The notes under the pieces: generated by a model
Seen by the model: only the letters and a program-made list of their open reading frames with translations
Databases searched by the model: none
What the model was told of the DNA's origin: nothing
Translations under genes and position numbers: made by a program
Shown here: positions 41,896 through 50,973 of the stretch, in pieces
How positions within the stretch are numbered: the first letter of the stretch is position 1
How the letters are laid out: each line of letters starts with the position of its first letter
DNA from: Prevotella sp. tf2-5
GTDB lineage: Bacteria; Bacteroidota; Bacteroidia; Bacteroidales; Bacteroidaceae
NCBI RefSeq assembly: GCF_900115435.1
Contig: NZ_FOWK01000006.1
Span: 1-64,000, forward strand
Length of the DNA: 64,000 nucleotides
Direction of reading: 5' to 3'

Positions 41896-43608
41896 ATGAA
41901 AAAACTATTAATAATCAGTATGCTGATAGCATCAGTTGAGACGCTACATGCACAGGACTTTGAACCAGCAACAGAGGCAGTAAAGAACATGGGTGTTGGA
42001 TGGAATCTGGGTAATACCCTTGAGGCACATAACCAAGCAGCAGGTACCCTAGACCCTACCAAGAGCAGCTATTGGGGACAGCAGGGACTTGAATCTGAGG
42101 TATGCTGGGGACAGGTCTATGCCACTCCAGAATTACTCAAGATGATCCGGGAGGCAGGTTTCGGAGCTATCCGTGTGCCAGTGACTTGGTATAACCACAT
42201 GGACATTGACGGGAAGGTCAATGCCGCTTGGATGGCTCGTGTCAAAGAGGTCGTTGGTTATGTTCTCAGTCAGGGCATGTACTGTATCATCAATGTGCAT
42301 CATGACACTGGAGCAGACATTAGCGGGAAGTCTTATCACTGGATCAAGGCACAGGGAAGCAACTATACCACCAACAAGGCAAAATTCAAAAATCTATGGA
42401 ACCAGATAGCCACTGAGTTTAAGGACTACGACCAGAAATTGCTTTTTGAGAGCTATAATGAGATGCTGGACAATGATAATTCATGGAATTATGCCTCATC
42501 TAAAAATAGTGGTAGTTATAATGTGACAAAAGCTAACGATGCCTATAAAGCCATCAGTGACTATGCACAGAGCTTTGTCGATGCCGTTCGTGCCACAGGA
42601 GGTAATAACGTTAATCGTAACCTCGTGGTGAACACTTATGCCGCAAGCTGTGGTAGTGGTTCATGGAATACTCATCTGCAGGAACCTCTTTCAAAGTTGA
42701 CTGTTCCCACAGACCCCGCAACAAATCACATCATGGTTCAGGTACATGACTATCCTAATATCGAGAATGGCATCACCAGTGTGAAAAACGAAATTGACAA
42801 TATGATCAATAGATGGAACACCTATTTCATCTCAAAAGGCATTCCTATGATTCTGGGAGAATGGGGCACTGCCAATGTGGACAAGGGTGACGGCAAGACC
42901 GACTATGACGTGCGAAGAGACGTGATGTTTCAATTTGCTGATTACATGGTTAAGAAATGTAAGGAATATCACGTTGCCACTTTCTATTGGATGGGACTGT
43001 CAGACGGCATCTTCCGTATCCAGCCTATCTTCAACCAGCCGGACCTCGCTCAGACTATCGTAAATGCATACCATGGTAGCACCAGTGGGTATAAGTATCC
43101 TACCATAGCAGATACAGGAGGAGTCCTGAACTGTCTTCAAAAGGAGAAAACGATAGAATGGGGCTCTGGCATCACTATTACCAATAGCGCCTTCTCCTCT
43201 TTTGAGAATTCTGTGAAACTTAAATTGACATTTACCGTAACCAGTAATTCTAGTCAAGATATTCAGTTTAATGATGGTAGTTGGGAACACCTTACTGGTG
43301 TCTTTGTTGACGGAACCCCAAAAGGTGCCGATTATAATCCCAGTGGTACTGTAGGAACAGAATATAACGTAACCGTTACTTTCGACCAGTCTGTTTATAA
43401 TACATTATGCCAGAAAGGAATGATTATCCAAGGTAGTAATGTGACTATTAAAAAAGCCGTAGTGGAAGGTACCATTGTCTCAGGAATCACTCCCCTGGTC
43501 ATTGACCGTCCTGTTGACAACACCTATTACAACCTCAAAGGACAACGGGTGACTCATCCCCAAAAAGGAATCTACATCCAGAATGGTAAGAAAATCGTCT
43601 TTAAATAA
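41896..43608 (+). CDS. Secreted GH5 glycanase (endoglucanase-like) with C-terminal beta domain
   Basis: The 570-aa protein has a signal peptide (MKKLLIISMLIASVETLHAQ). The GH5 barrel spans about 25-395: GVGWNLGNTLEA, GFGAIRVPVTW, acid/base Glu189 in LFESYNEM and nucleophile Glu322 in MILGEWGT. Residues about 410-525 form a separate beta-rich, CBM-like region. The C-terminal tail (YYNLKGQRVTHPQKGIYIQ) is shared with other secreted proteins here. It should cut beta-1,4-glucans or related hemicelluloses; the GH5 subfamily is uncertain. A paralogue follows 5 bp later. Confidence 0.88.
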   Translation: MKKLLIISMLIASVETLHAQDFEPATEAVKNMGVGWNLGNTLEAHNQAAGTLDPTKSSYWGQQGLESEVCWGQVYATPELLKMIREAGFGAIRVPVTWYNHMDIDGKVNAAWMARVKEVVGYVLSQGMYCIINVHHDTGADISGKSYHWIKAQGSNYTTNKAKFKNLWNQIATEFKDYDQKLLFESYNEMLDNDNSWNYASSKNSGSYNVTKANDAYKAISDYAQSFVDAVRATGGNNVNRNLVVNTYAASCGSGSWNTHLQEPLSKLTVPTDPATNHIMVQVHDYPNIENGITSVKNEIDNMINRWNTYFISKGIPMILGEWGTANVDKGDGKTDYDVRRDVMFQFADYMVKKCKEYHVATFYWMGLSDGIFRIQPIFNQPDLAQTIVNAYHGSTSGYKYPTIADTGGVLNCLQKEKTIEWGSGITITNSAFSSFENSVKLKLTFTVTSNSSQDIQFNDGSWEHLTGVFVDGTPKGADYNPSGTVGTEYNVTVTFDQSVYNTLCQKGMIIQGSNVTIKKAVVEGTIVSGITPLVIDRPVDNTYYNLKGQRVTHPQKGIYIQNGKKIVFK

Positions 43609-43613
43609 AGAAT

Positions 43614-44969
43614 ATGAGAAAACTACTAATCATTGGTATGTGTTTGGCATCTGTAGGGATGCTCCATGCCCAAACAGGACTTGACAAAACGGCAACTCAG
43701 ATAGCATCAGAGATGATGCCGGGATGGAACCTTGGAAACACAATGGAGGCGGCTGTCACCTGGGGAGATAATCCCGCAGGACTTTATAACAACAATGGCG
43801 GACTAGCCTCTGAGACAGCATGGCAAGGAACAAAGACCACCCAAGAGATTATTGACTATGTCAAAAGTTGTGGCTTTAAAGCAGTCAGAATACCATGCTC
43901 ATGGGTATGGGGACATATTAGCAATGCGCAAGATTACACGATAGATGCCACTTGGATGGCACGTGTCAAACAGGTTGTAGATTACTGTATCAAAGACGGA
44001 CTCTATGTCATATTGAACGATCATTACGACGGAGGTTGGCTAGAGAGGAACATCAACGCGACAGGTTCCGCAAAGACAAAGAACGAAGAGGTATTAAGAG
44101 CGATATGGACACAGATTGCCAATGAGTTCAAGGACTATGACGAGCATCTTGTATTCGCTGGTCTGAATGAGCCTAATGTTGAGAATGAGGCTACCGTCAC
44201 ACAACTGGTCTCATATGAGCAGATTTTCATTGATGCCGTCCGTGACACAGGAGGTAATAACGCCAAACGATTATTAGTCGTACAGGGACCTTCCACTGAC
44301 ACAGAGAAGACCTGCAACTGGATGGCTAACAAGATGCCGACAGACCCTGTCGGTAATAAGCTTGCCATAGAGATTCATTTCTATTACCCTTGGAATTTCT
44401 GGGGAATGGAAGAAGACGAGAGCTGGGGTAGCATGTTCTTTTACTGGGGAGTAGGCAATCATGTCAGTGGTTCCAAGCATAATGCCACCTATGGTGAGGA
44501 GAGTGACATCATTAATCTCGCCAACCGTCTGAAGACAACCTTCGTAGACAAGGGCATTCCTGTGATTAATGGAGAGTATGGAGTCATCTGGCGAACGAAT
44601 ATTTCCGGCACCAATGAGAGTCAGGAGAAGCATAACGCCTCTATCAAAGCATACTATAAGACGATGAATATAGTATGTATGGAACGAGGTATCGTTCCCT
44701 TTGCATGGGACACCAATAGTACGGGTAACAATCAGATGACAATCATCAACCGCTCCACCAAGTCCATCTATAACAACTATATGATGGAGGGTATCAAGGA
44801 GGCGATAGAAGAACTGAAGCCGACCTCCATTCAGTACATAAAAAAGGAAGTTCTTCCATGCAATAAAAACACATATAACCTCAGTGGACAACGGGTAACA
44901 ACCTCCTCAAGAGGTCTTCATATCCAGAATGGAAAGAAATACATTAAACAAATACCACTCCATCGATAA
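43614..44969 (+). CDS. Secreted GH5 glycanase (endoglucanase-like)
   Basis: The 451-aa protein has a signal peptide (MRKLLIIGMCLASVGMLHAQ) nearly identical to that of the upstream gene. The GH5 motifs are MPGWNLGNTMEA, GFKAVRIPCSW, acid/base Glu186 in GLNEPN and nucleophile Glu321 in VINGEYG. It lacks the extra beta domain of its neighbour and goes directly to the tail YNLSGQRVTTSSRGLHIQ. After the usual GKK-x-x-K end it continues with QIPLHR, a small extension. The pair is co-transcribed and ends at a perfect hairpin. Confidence 0.88.
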   Translation: MRKLLIIGMCLASVGMLHAQTGLDKTATQIASEMMPGWNLGNTMEAAVTWGDNPAGLYNNNGGLASETAWQGTKTTQEIIDYVKSCGFKAVRIPCSWVWGHISNAQDYTIDATWMARVKQVVDYCIKDGLYVILNDHYDGGWLERNINATGSAKTKNEEVLRAIWTQIANEFKDYDEHLVFAGLNEPNVENEATVTQLVSYEQIFIDAVRDTGGNNAKRLLVVQGPSTDTEKTCNWMANKMPTDPVGNKLAIEIHFYYPWNFWGMEEDESWGSMFFYWGVGNHVSGSKHNATYGEESDIINLANRLKTTFVDKGIPVINGEYGVIWRTNISGTNESQEKHNASIKAYYKTMNIVCMERGIVPFAWDTNSTGNNQMTIINRSTKSIYNNYMMEGIKEAIEELKPTSIQYIKKEVLPCNKNTYNLSGQRVTTSSRGLHIQNGKKYIKQIPLHR

Positions 44970-44990
44970 TAATCATTGGAGACTATAACA

Positions 44991-45027
44991 AAAAGAGCCT
45001 GACACTTCAAACATGTCAGGCTCTTTT
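44991..45027. terminator. Bidirectional terminator between GH5 genes and serA
   Basis: AAAAGAGCCTGACA (44991-45004) and TGTCAGGCTCTTTT (45014-45027) form a perfect 14-bp stem with a 9-nt loop. Confidence 0.92.
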
Positions 45028-45044
45028 CTTGATACCTTATTAAA

Positions 45045-45962
45045 TTACTTGTTCACCTGGAACTTCGTGTCACCATCCTTGAAGAAGGCATTGATCTGCT
45101 TGGCTGCTGCAATACCAGCGTTGATATTAGCCTCTGCAGTCTGAGCACCCATCTTCTTAGGAGTAGAGAAATAACGTCCCTCGAACTGCTGGAAATCAGC
45201 ATTGGCATCGGGCATGATGTCTGTGACGAACTTCAGGTCCTCACGCTCCTGCATCAACTTGATTAACTCAGGCTCGTTGATGACCTCTTTACGGGCGGTG
45301 TTAACCAAGATACCACCCTTTTTCATCTTACCAACCAGTGCGTAGTTGATGCTCTGCTTAGTCTCAGGAGTAGCAGGGATATGCAGAGAAACAACATCAC
45401 AGGTCTCGAAGAGAGCATCCTGATTAGCGACAGCATGAACACCTGCCTTCTCGATGACCTCTGCAGGACAGAAAGCATCGTAAGCATAAACATCCATACC
45501 AAAACCCTTGGCGATGCGAGCCACGTTACGACCTACATTACCAAAAGCAAGAATACCGAGTTTCTTACCCAGCAGCTCTGAACCGCTCTTACCATTATAG
45601 AAACCACGGACAGCCATCACCAGGAGACCGAATACCAACTCAGCAACTGCGTTGGCGTTCTGACCAGGGGTATTCTCGGCTACCACGTTGTGAGCAGTGG
45701 CTGCGGCGAGGTCGATGTTATCATAACCAGCACCAGCGCGAACGACAATCTTCAACTGCTTGGCAGCGTCCAGCACCTCAGCGTCCACCTTATCCGAACG
45801 GATAATGAGTGCGTCGGCATCCTTCACAGCATCCAACAGCTGAGCCTTCTCTGTATATTTCTCCAGCAGGGCGAGTTCATTACCTGCTGCCTCTACCTCT
45901 GCCTTGATACCATTCACTGCTGCTGCTGCGAAAGGTTTCTCTGTTGCAACAAGAATCTTCAT
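45045..45962 (-). CDS. serA: D-3-phosphoglycerate dehydrogenase, short ACT-less form
   Basis: The 305-aa protein has the 2-hydroxyacid dehydrogenase fold with GILAFGNVGRNVARIA for NAD and VNTARKEVINE. It lacks the C-terminal ACT domain, so serine feedback is not expected through ACT. At the usual catalytic His (TPH-x-G) the sequence is TPKKMGAQT, with Lys269 in that place. This lysine form is known for short PGDHs such as that of Entamoeba. It catalyses the first step of serine synthesis and lies 11 bp after serC. Confidence 0.93.
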   Translation of the reverse strand: MKILVATEKPFAAAAVNGIKAEVEAAGNELALLEKYTEKAQLLDAVKDADALIIRSDKVDAEVLDAAKQLKIVVRAGAGYDNIDLAAATAHNVVAENTPGQNANAVAELVFGLLVMAVRGFYNGKSGSELLGKKLGILAFGNVGRNVARIAKGFGMDVYAYDAFCPAEVIEKAGVHAVANQDALFETCDVVSLHIPATPETKQSINYALVGKMKKGGILVNTARKEVINEPELIKLMQEREDLKFVTDIMPDANADFQQFEGRYFSTPKKMGAQTAEANINAGIAAAKQINAFFKDGDTKFQVNK

Positions 45963-45973
45963 AACTTCAATTA

Positions 45974-47041
45974 TTAGTGATTAGCCTCAAATTCCTTCAT
46001 ACAAGCTACGAGAGCATTGACACCCTCGATGGTCTGTGCGTTGTAGCAAGAAGCGCGGAAGCCACCCACTGAGCGGTGACCCTTCACACCAACCATGCCC
46101 TTAGAGGTAGCAAAGTCGAGGAAGTCCTTCTCCAACTCCTTGTACTCATCAGCCATCACGAAACAGATGTTCATCAGTGAGCGATCCTCCTCAACGGCAG
46201 TACCACGGAACATCTTATTGCGGTCGATCTCACCATAGACGATCTCCGCACGCTGCTGGGCGAGCTTGTCCATAGCCTCTACACCACCCTGCTTCTTCAG
46301 CCAGCGGAGGTTCTCCAATGCACAATAGATAGGTACTACAGGAGGAGTGTTGAACATAGAGCCTTTGTCAACATGTGTACGATAGTCGAGCATGGTAGGA
46401 ATCTCACGAGGAGCCTTACCCAGTTTCTCATCCTTCACGATGATGACAGTCACACCAGCCATAGCCATGTTCTTCTGAGCACCAGCATAGATAGCGTCAT
46501 ACTTCTTCACGTCAATAGGACGGCTGAAGATATCAGAAGACATGTCAGCAATCAGAGGTACATTCACATCAAGGTCCTTACGGATCTCAGTACCATAGAT
46601 GGTGTTGTTGGTCGTGATGTGCAGGTAGTCTGCATCAGCAGGAACGCTCCATCCTTTTGGAATGAAGGTATAGTTGGCATCAGCAGAAGAAGCGACCTCT
46701 ACGACCTCACCAAACAGTTTTGCCTCCTTCATGGCTTTCTTAGCCCATACACCTGTGTTCAGGTAAGCAGCCTTCTTAATCAGGAAGTTGAAAGGAATCA
46801 TGCAGAACTCCAGAGAAGCACCGCCACCGAGGAAGATCACTGAGTAACCCTCAGGAATCTGAAGGAGCTCCTTGATCAGAGCTACTGCCTCGTCAACGAC
46901 GGGCTGGAAATCCTTGGCACGATGGCTGATCTCCATCAGAGAAAGACCAGAACCATTGAAGTCTAAACACTGCTGTGCAGTCTTCTCAATCACTTCGCGG
47001 GGAAGGATAGAAGGACCTGCGTTAAAGTTGTACTTCTTCAT
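45974..47041 (-). CDS. serC: Phosphoserine aminotransferase
   Basis: The 355-aa PLP enzyme starts [14 protein letters not shown] and contains [23 protein letters not shown] and the PLP lysine in [15 protein letters not shown], all standard for SerC. It converts 3-phosphohydroxypyruvate to phosphoserine. It forms an operon with serA downstream. A promoter with both boxes lies at 47103-47134. Confidence 0.95.
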   Translation of the reverse strand: MKKYNFNAGPSILPREVIEKTAQQCLDFNGSGLSLMEISHRAKDFQPVVDEAVALIKELLQIPEGYSVIFLGGGASLEFCMIPFNFLIKKAAYLNTGVWAKKAMKEAKLFGEVVEVASSADANYTFIPKGWSVPADADYLHITTNNTIYGTEIRKDLDVNVPLIADMSSDIFSRPIDVKKYDAIYAGAQKNMAMAGVTVIIVKDEKLGKAPREIPTMLDYRTHVDKGSMFNTPPVVPIYCALENLRWLKKQGGVEAMDKLAQQRAEIVYGEIDRNKMFRGTAVEEDRSLMNICFVMADEYKELEKDFLDFATSKGMVGVKGHRSVGGFRASCYNAQTIEGVNALVACMKEFEANH

Positions 47042-47102
47042 TTTGATTGTGAGTTTTAATTATTTGTTATACTTTTCTACTATCTGTTTCGTAAAAACGA
47101 TG

Positions 47103-47134
47103 CGAAATTACACTTTTTATTTGAATTAGGCAAA
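47103..47134 (-). promoter_or_regulatory. Promoter of serC-serA
   Basis: The minus strand has TTTG (47134-47131), a 20-nt spacer and TAATTTCG (47110-47103), one mismatch from TAnnTTTG. Confidence 0.7.
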
Positions 47135-47201
47135 TATTTGAGCAAGAATTAAGCATTTTCGGCGATTTTCTTACGTTTTGCCAACTCTGTGTTACAATTT
47201 T

Positions 47202-48548
47202 CTATCTCACAGGCTCCACAATTGTCTTGATACCTTTGATTTTCTCACCCTGGACCTGACGGATGACCTGTTGCTGTTTCTCACGCTTCACAGCAACATA
47301 GGCATAACGGTCGTTCACGTCAATACGTCCTATCTCATCCGACCGCAGACCACCTTTCTTGCATAAGAAGCCTACGATATCGCCCTTCGACACCTTGTCT
47401 TTCTTCCCCTTGCCGATATAGAGGGTTGCCATCTTAGGAAGAGGGGGATTGACCGTTGAGGACTGATCATTGGTGTTAAGGTCATAATGTTCAATATTTA
47501 AGGATGAATGCTCAAGGACAAAATCGGGGATATGCTCCTCCGGACCTGTGATAAAGAATGCCCTACCCTGTTTGTCCCAACGTGCCGTACGTCCTACCCG
47601 ATGGATATAGCCTTCCTCACTCTCCGGCATGTGGTAGTGGATGATATTGGCGATATCAGGGATGTCGAGTCCACGAGAGGCAAGGTCAGTGCTCACCATT
47701 ACATTCGTAGAACCGTTAGAGAATTTATACAACTCGTCCTCTCGCTGTTTCTGTTCCAGTCCTCCATGGAAGAAACTCGTGGTAAACCCTTGCTCACGGA
47801 GGTAGTTGTTCACACGCTCCACAGAGTCACGATAGTTCAGGAACACGATACTGCTGGCATCACCAAAGCTCAACAGCAGGTGACGGAGCGTCTCCAGCTT
47901 ATCCTTCACAGGACTTTTCACCTCATAGAGTGTCACCCGCTCAGGGACCTGCTCGTCTTCTGGGAGGAAGTCGACCAATGTCCCTTTCTTCGCCATATTG
48001 ACGAACTGTGGGATCTCCTCCGCATTGGTGGCAGAGAGCAGGATACGGCGCTGCAGTCCTGGCAGACTCTTGATGAGTTTTGCCATCTCCTGATGGAAAC
48101 CCATCTGCAAACACTTGTCGAACTCGTCGATGATCAGCCAGCGGATACCATAGCGTGAGATATTATCCTTGTCCAGATGGTCGTTCAGTCGCCCAGGGGT
48201 ACCAAAGACGATCTGCGGCTTGACCTCTTTCAGTTTCCGATGCTCATCCATAGCGGCACGTCCGCCATAACAACTTGCCGAACGGATACCCGACCCCATG
48301 TCACGCAGGACGGTATCCGACTGTAACGCGAGTTCTCTGCCTGGCACTACAACCAATGCCTGAACAGTATCTGACGAGGCATCCAGCAGTTGCACCAACG
48401 GCAACAGATAGGCAAGTGTCTTTCCCGAACCCGTTGGAGAGAGTAAAACAACATCACCGTCGGAGCGTAGGATAGCTTCGGCGGCGTGTTGCTGCATCTC
48501 GTTAAGTGCGTCGATGCGTAGTTTCTGTAGGATTTTCTGGATATCCAC
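47202..48548 (-). CDS. DEAD-box RNA helicase, DbpA type
   Basis: The 448-aa protein has Walker A SPTGSGKT, motif II as DEFD (IIDEFDKC) instead of DEAD, SAT, and HRVGRTAR. The C-terminal 75 residues (ATLYIGKGKKDKVSKGDIVG) form a DbpA-type RNA-binding domain, which in DbpA targets 23S rRNA during ribosome assembly. The linker before it (about 350-370) is low-complexity. It starts 5 bp after the upstream OmpH-like gene. Confidence 0.9.
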   Translation of the reverse strand: MDIQKILQKLRIDALNEMQQHAAEAILRSDGDVVLLSPTGSGKTLAYLLPLVQLLDASSDTVQALVVVPGRELALQSDTVLRDMGSGIRSASCYGGRAAMDEHRKLKEVKPQIVFGTPGRLNDHLDKDNISRYGIRWLIIDEFDKCLQMGFHQEMAKLIKSLPGLQRRILLSATNAEEIPQFVNMAKKGTLVDFLPEDEQVPERVTLYEVKSPVKDKLETLRHLLLSFGDASSIVFLNYRDSVERVNNYLREQGFTTSFFHGGLEQKQREDELYKFSNGSTNVMVSTDLASRGLDIPDIANIIHYHMPESEEGYIHRVGRTARWDKQGRAFFITGPEEHIPDFVLEHSSLNIEHYDLNTNDQSSTVNPPLPKMATLYIGKGKKDKVSKGDIVGFLCKKGGLRSDEIGRIDVNDRYAYVAVKREKQQQVIRQVQGEKIKGIKTIVEPVR

Positions 48549-48553
48549 TATGA

Positions 48554-49174
48554 TTATTTCTTCTCTTCTTTCTTCTCTTCTGCCTTGTTGAAAGTAGACT
48601 TATAAGCCTTGTTCAGACCGTTGATGATATCAGCGGTGATATCGAAGCGCTTATTAGCATAAAGGATGTTGTCACCCTGCTTGGTCAGGATCAAATCGTA
48701 TTTCTTGTCCTTGTTATACTTGGCAAGGAAGTGCTGCAAAGAGTCACGCAGTCCCTCGTTATAAGTTGCGGTCTCGTTGGCGAGCTCATTCTCCAGACGA
48801 GCCTGCAACTGCTGCAGGTCGTTCTGCTGACGCTGGATGGCAGCCTGCTGGCTCTCAGCCTGCTCACGACTGGTGAAACCGTTGTTGTTCAACTTCTGCT
48901 GGAAACTGTTCATAGCGTTCTGCAACTGCTGTCCCTTCTGTGTCAGGGTGTTACGGGCATTGTTGCTCTTCTTCTGGAGCACCAGGGTGAAGTCCTTGCA
49001 ATACTCATACTGAGTCATCAGGGAGTCAACCTCTACGTAAGCGATCTTCAGTCCTGCGCCATTGGCAGTGTCACCTGCTGCGGGCTGGTCGTCCATCTTA
49101 GGACTTTCATTGTTACATGATGCGAGTGCTGCGATGGCGGCAACAGCCATCATGCCAAGAATGTTCTTTTTCAT
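48554..49174 (-). CDS. OmpH/Skp-like periplasmic chaperone lipoprotein
   Basis: The 206-aa protein has a lipoprotein signal with the lipobox LASC (Cys20). A short disordered stretch precedes IAYVEVDSLMTQYEYCKD, the OmpH/Skp N-terminal strand. A long Gln-rich coiled coil follows (about 65-140), then DLILTKQGDNILYANKRFDIT. Skp-type proteins hold unfolded outer-membrane proteins in the periplasm. Membrane anchoring by lipid is less usual but common in Bacteroidetes. The last residues are a Lys/Glu run. Confidence 0.87.
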   Translation of the reverse strand: MKKNILGMMAVAAIAALASCNNESPKMDDQPAAGDTANGAGLKIAYVEVDSLMTQYEYCKDFTLVLQKKSNNARNTLTQKGQQLQNAMNSFQQKLNNNGFTSREQAESQQAAIQRQQNDLQQLQARLENELANETATYNEGLRDSLQHFLAKYNKDKKYDLILTKQGDNILYANKRFDITADIINGLNKAYKSTFNKAEEKKEEKK

Positions 49175-49197
49175 TTTTTCTTTTATTATTATTATTT

Positions 49198-49240
49198 CTC
49201 GTTATTTCGACTTCTTGTTATTTCGACTTCTCGCTAACAG
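49198..49240. repeat. Intergenic CTCGTTATTTCGACTT repeat
   Basis: Three degenerate units of [CT]T[CT]GTTATTTCGACTTCT lie between the OmpH-like gene and the small membrane gene and overlap the latter's 3' end. Confidence 0.7.
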
Positions 49241-49430
49241 CGAACCTGCTCTTGCGACGCATCTCCTTGTCCTGGTCCATCACACAGTGGATGCCCCGTT
49301 CCCTCATCGCCTTACTATCGTGGATATGCTGCGACGAGAAGGTCCCGTTCTTGCTGGAAAGGACTTTAATCAGGAAAAAAGCCATCCCTATAGCAATTAT
49401 TAACGTGCTTAACAGCAGGATTATCACCAT
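49218..49430 (-). CDS. Small conserved membrane protein
   Basis: The 70-aa protein has one N-terminal membrane helix (MVIILLLSTLIIAIGMAFFLIKV) and a cytoplasmic part FSSQHIHDSKAMRERGIHC followed by a basic stretch. That cytoplasmic pattern seems familiar from small Bacteroidetes proteins, but I know no function. A TAACTTTG -7 box (49470-49463) lies 33 bp upstream. Its end is made of a simple repeat, so the C-terminus may be variable. Confidence 0.7.
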   Translation of the reverse strand: MVIILLLSTLIIAIGMAFFLIKVLSSKNGTFSSQHIHDSKAMRERGIHCVMDQDKEMRRKSRFAVSEKSK

Positions 49431-49437
49431 AAATGAT

Positions 49438-49470
49438 TAACTTTGCATTTGCAAATCGACTGCAAAGTTA
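49438..49470. promoter_or_regulatory. Face-to-face -7 boxes of the small membrane gene and pepD
   Basis: TAACTTTG on the plus strand (49438-49445) and TAACTTTG on the minus strand (49470-49463) are the arms of an 11-bp perfect inverted repeat, TTAACTTTGCA/TGCAAAGTTAA. The two predicted transcription starts would be only a few bases apart and point across each other. Confidence 0.65.
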
Positions 49471-49509
49471 AACAATAAATTCAGAAAACCGATAAAATAA
49501 ACATTAATA

Positions 49510-50973
49510 ATGAATAAAAGTGAGTTAAAACCTGCCGTTGTCTTCGAACAATTTGCGAAGATTAACGAAATTCCACGCCCTTCGAAGCGTGAAGAGAAGA
49601 TGATTGAGTACCTGAAGGACTTTGGTAAGAGCCATGGTTTGGAGACTGTTGTCGACGAGGTGGGCAACGTTATCATCCGCAAAGGAGCCACCCCGGGCTA
49701 TGAGGACTGTAAGACCATCATCCTCCAGAGTCACATGGATATGGTGTGCGACTGTCTGCCAGAGTTGACGATAGATTTTGACAAGGAGGGTATCACTACC
49801 TATATCGACGGGGAATGGATGCGTGCCAAGGGGACGACCCTGGGTGCCGACGATGGTATCGGTATGGCTATGGAACTTGCCATCCTTGACAGCAACGACA
49901 TCGAGCATGGTCCCATCGAGTGTGTCTTCACCCGTGACGAGGAGACAGGACTGACGGGTGCCTTTGGGATGAAGGCTGGTTTCATGACTGGCGACTTCCT
50001 CATCAACCTCGACTCGGAGGATGAGGGTGAGATCTTCGTCAGCTGTGCCGGTGGTCGTTCGACAACGGCGACACTGGATATCCAGCGTCAGAACGCCCCC
50101 GACGGTTACTTCTTCATCAAGGGTTCCGTCAAAGGACTCATTGGCGGTCACTCTGGTGATGATATCAACAAGAAGCGTGCCAACGGCCTGAAGATTATCG
50201 CCCGCTTCGTCTATCAGGAGATGGAGCGTTACGATGACGTACACCTGGTACGTCTGCATGGCGGCAGTCTGCACAACGCCATTCCTCGTGGCGGCTATTT
50301 CGTACTCGCAGTACCTAATGCCATCAAGGAGAATATCCGTGCCGACTGGAATGTCTTCTCCGCAGAGGTCGACGAGGAGTTCCATGTCACTGACACCCAG
50401 ATGGTATGGCGCATGCGCAGCTACGATCCGGAGCCTGTCATCGACGATGAGACGGCACGTCGTTTCGTCTATGCCCTGCAGGCTGTCGACAATGGGGTCT
50501 ATTCCATTTGTCAGGATGAGGCTTTGGGTGGCATGACGGAGACATCAAGCAACCTTGCCCGTGTGGAGACGCTTGCTGACAAGATTGAGATTCTGACATC
50601 TCAGCGTAGTAACGTGATGTCAAACCTCGACAATATGTGTAACACCGTTGCCGCCGCCTTCAAACTGGCTGGTTTCAAGGTGGAGCACTCAGATGGTTAC
50701 CCTGCTTGGAAGATGCGCTCCAACAGTGAGTTGCAGAAGATTGTGAGATACACCTATCACAAGCTGTTCCAGAAAGAGCCTGTTGTTCGTGGCATCCATG
50801 CAGGACTGGAGTGCGGACTGTTCGCTGAGCGTTATCCGAACCTTGATATGGTATCGTTCGGTCCGACCTTGCGTGATGTACATACTCCCGACGAGCGTCT
50901 GCTCATCCCCACCGTCCAGATGGTATGGGACCACTTGTTACTCACTCTCAAAAGCATGCCCCATCAGTCATGA
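49510..50973 (+). CDS. pepD: Aminoacyl-histidine dipeptidase (M20C)
   Basis: The 487-aa metallopeptidase has ILQSHMDMVC, GTTLGADDGIGMAM, FTRDEETGLTGA and NLDSEDEGEIFVSCAGG, the zinc-binding signatures of PepD. It hydrolyses Xaa-His and other dipeptides in the cytoplasm. It is followed by a lipoprotein gene whose ATG overlaps its TGA, so the three downstream genes appear coupled. Confidence 0.94.
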   Translation: MNKSELKPAVVFEQFAKINEIPRPSKREEKMIEYLKDFGKSHGLETVVDEVGNVIIRKGATPGYEDCKTIILQSHMDMVCDCLPELTIDFDKEGITTYIDGEWMRAKGTTLGADDGIGMAMELAILDSNDIEHGPIECVFTRDEETGLTGAFGMKAGFMTGDFLINLDSEDEGEIFVSCAGGRSTTATLDIQRQNAPDGYFFIKGSVKGLIGGHSGDDINKKRANGLKIIARFVYQEMERYDDVHLVRLHGGSLHNAIPRGGYFVLAVPNAIKENIRADWNVFSAEVDEEFHVTDTQMVWRMRSYDPEPVIDDETARRFVYALQAVDNGVYSICQDEALGGMTETSSNLARVETLADKIEILTSQRSNVMSNLDNMCNTVAAAFKLAGFKVEHSDGYPAWKMRSNSELQKIVRYTYHKLFQKEPVVRGIHAGLECGLFAERYPNLDMVSFGPTLRDVHTPDERLLIPTVQMVWDHLLLTLKSMPHQS

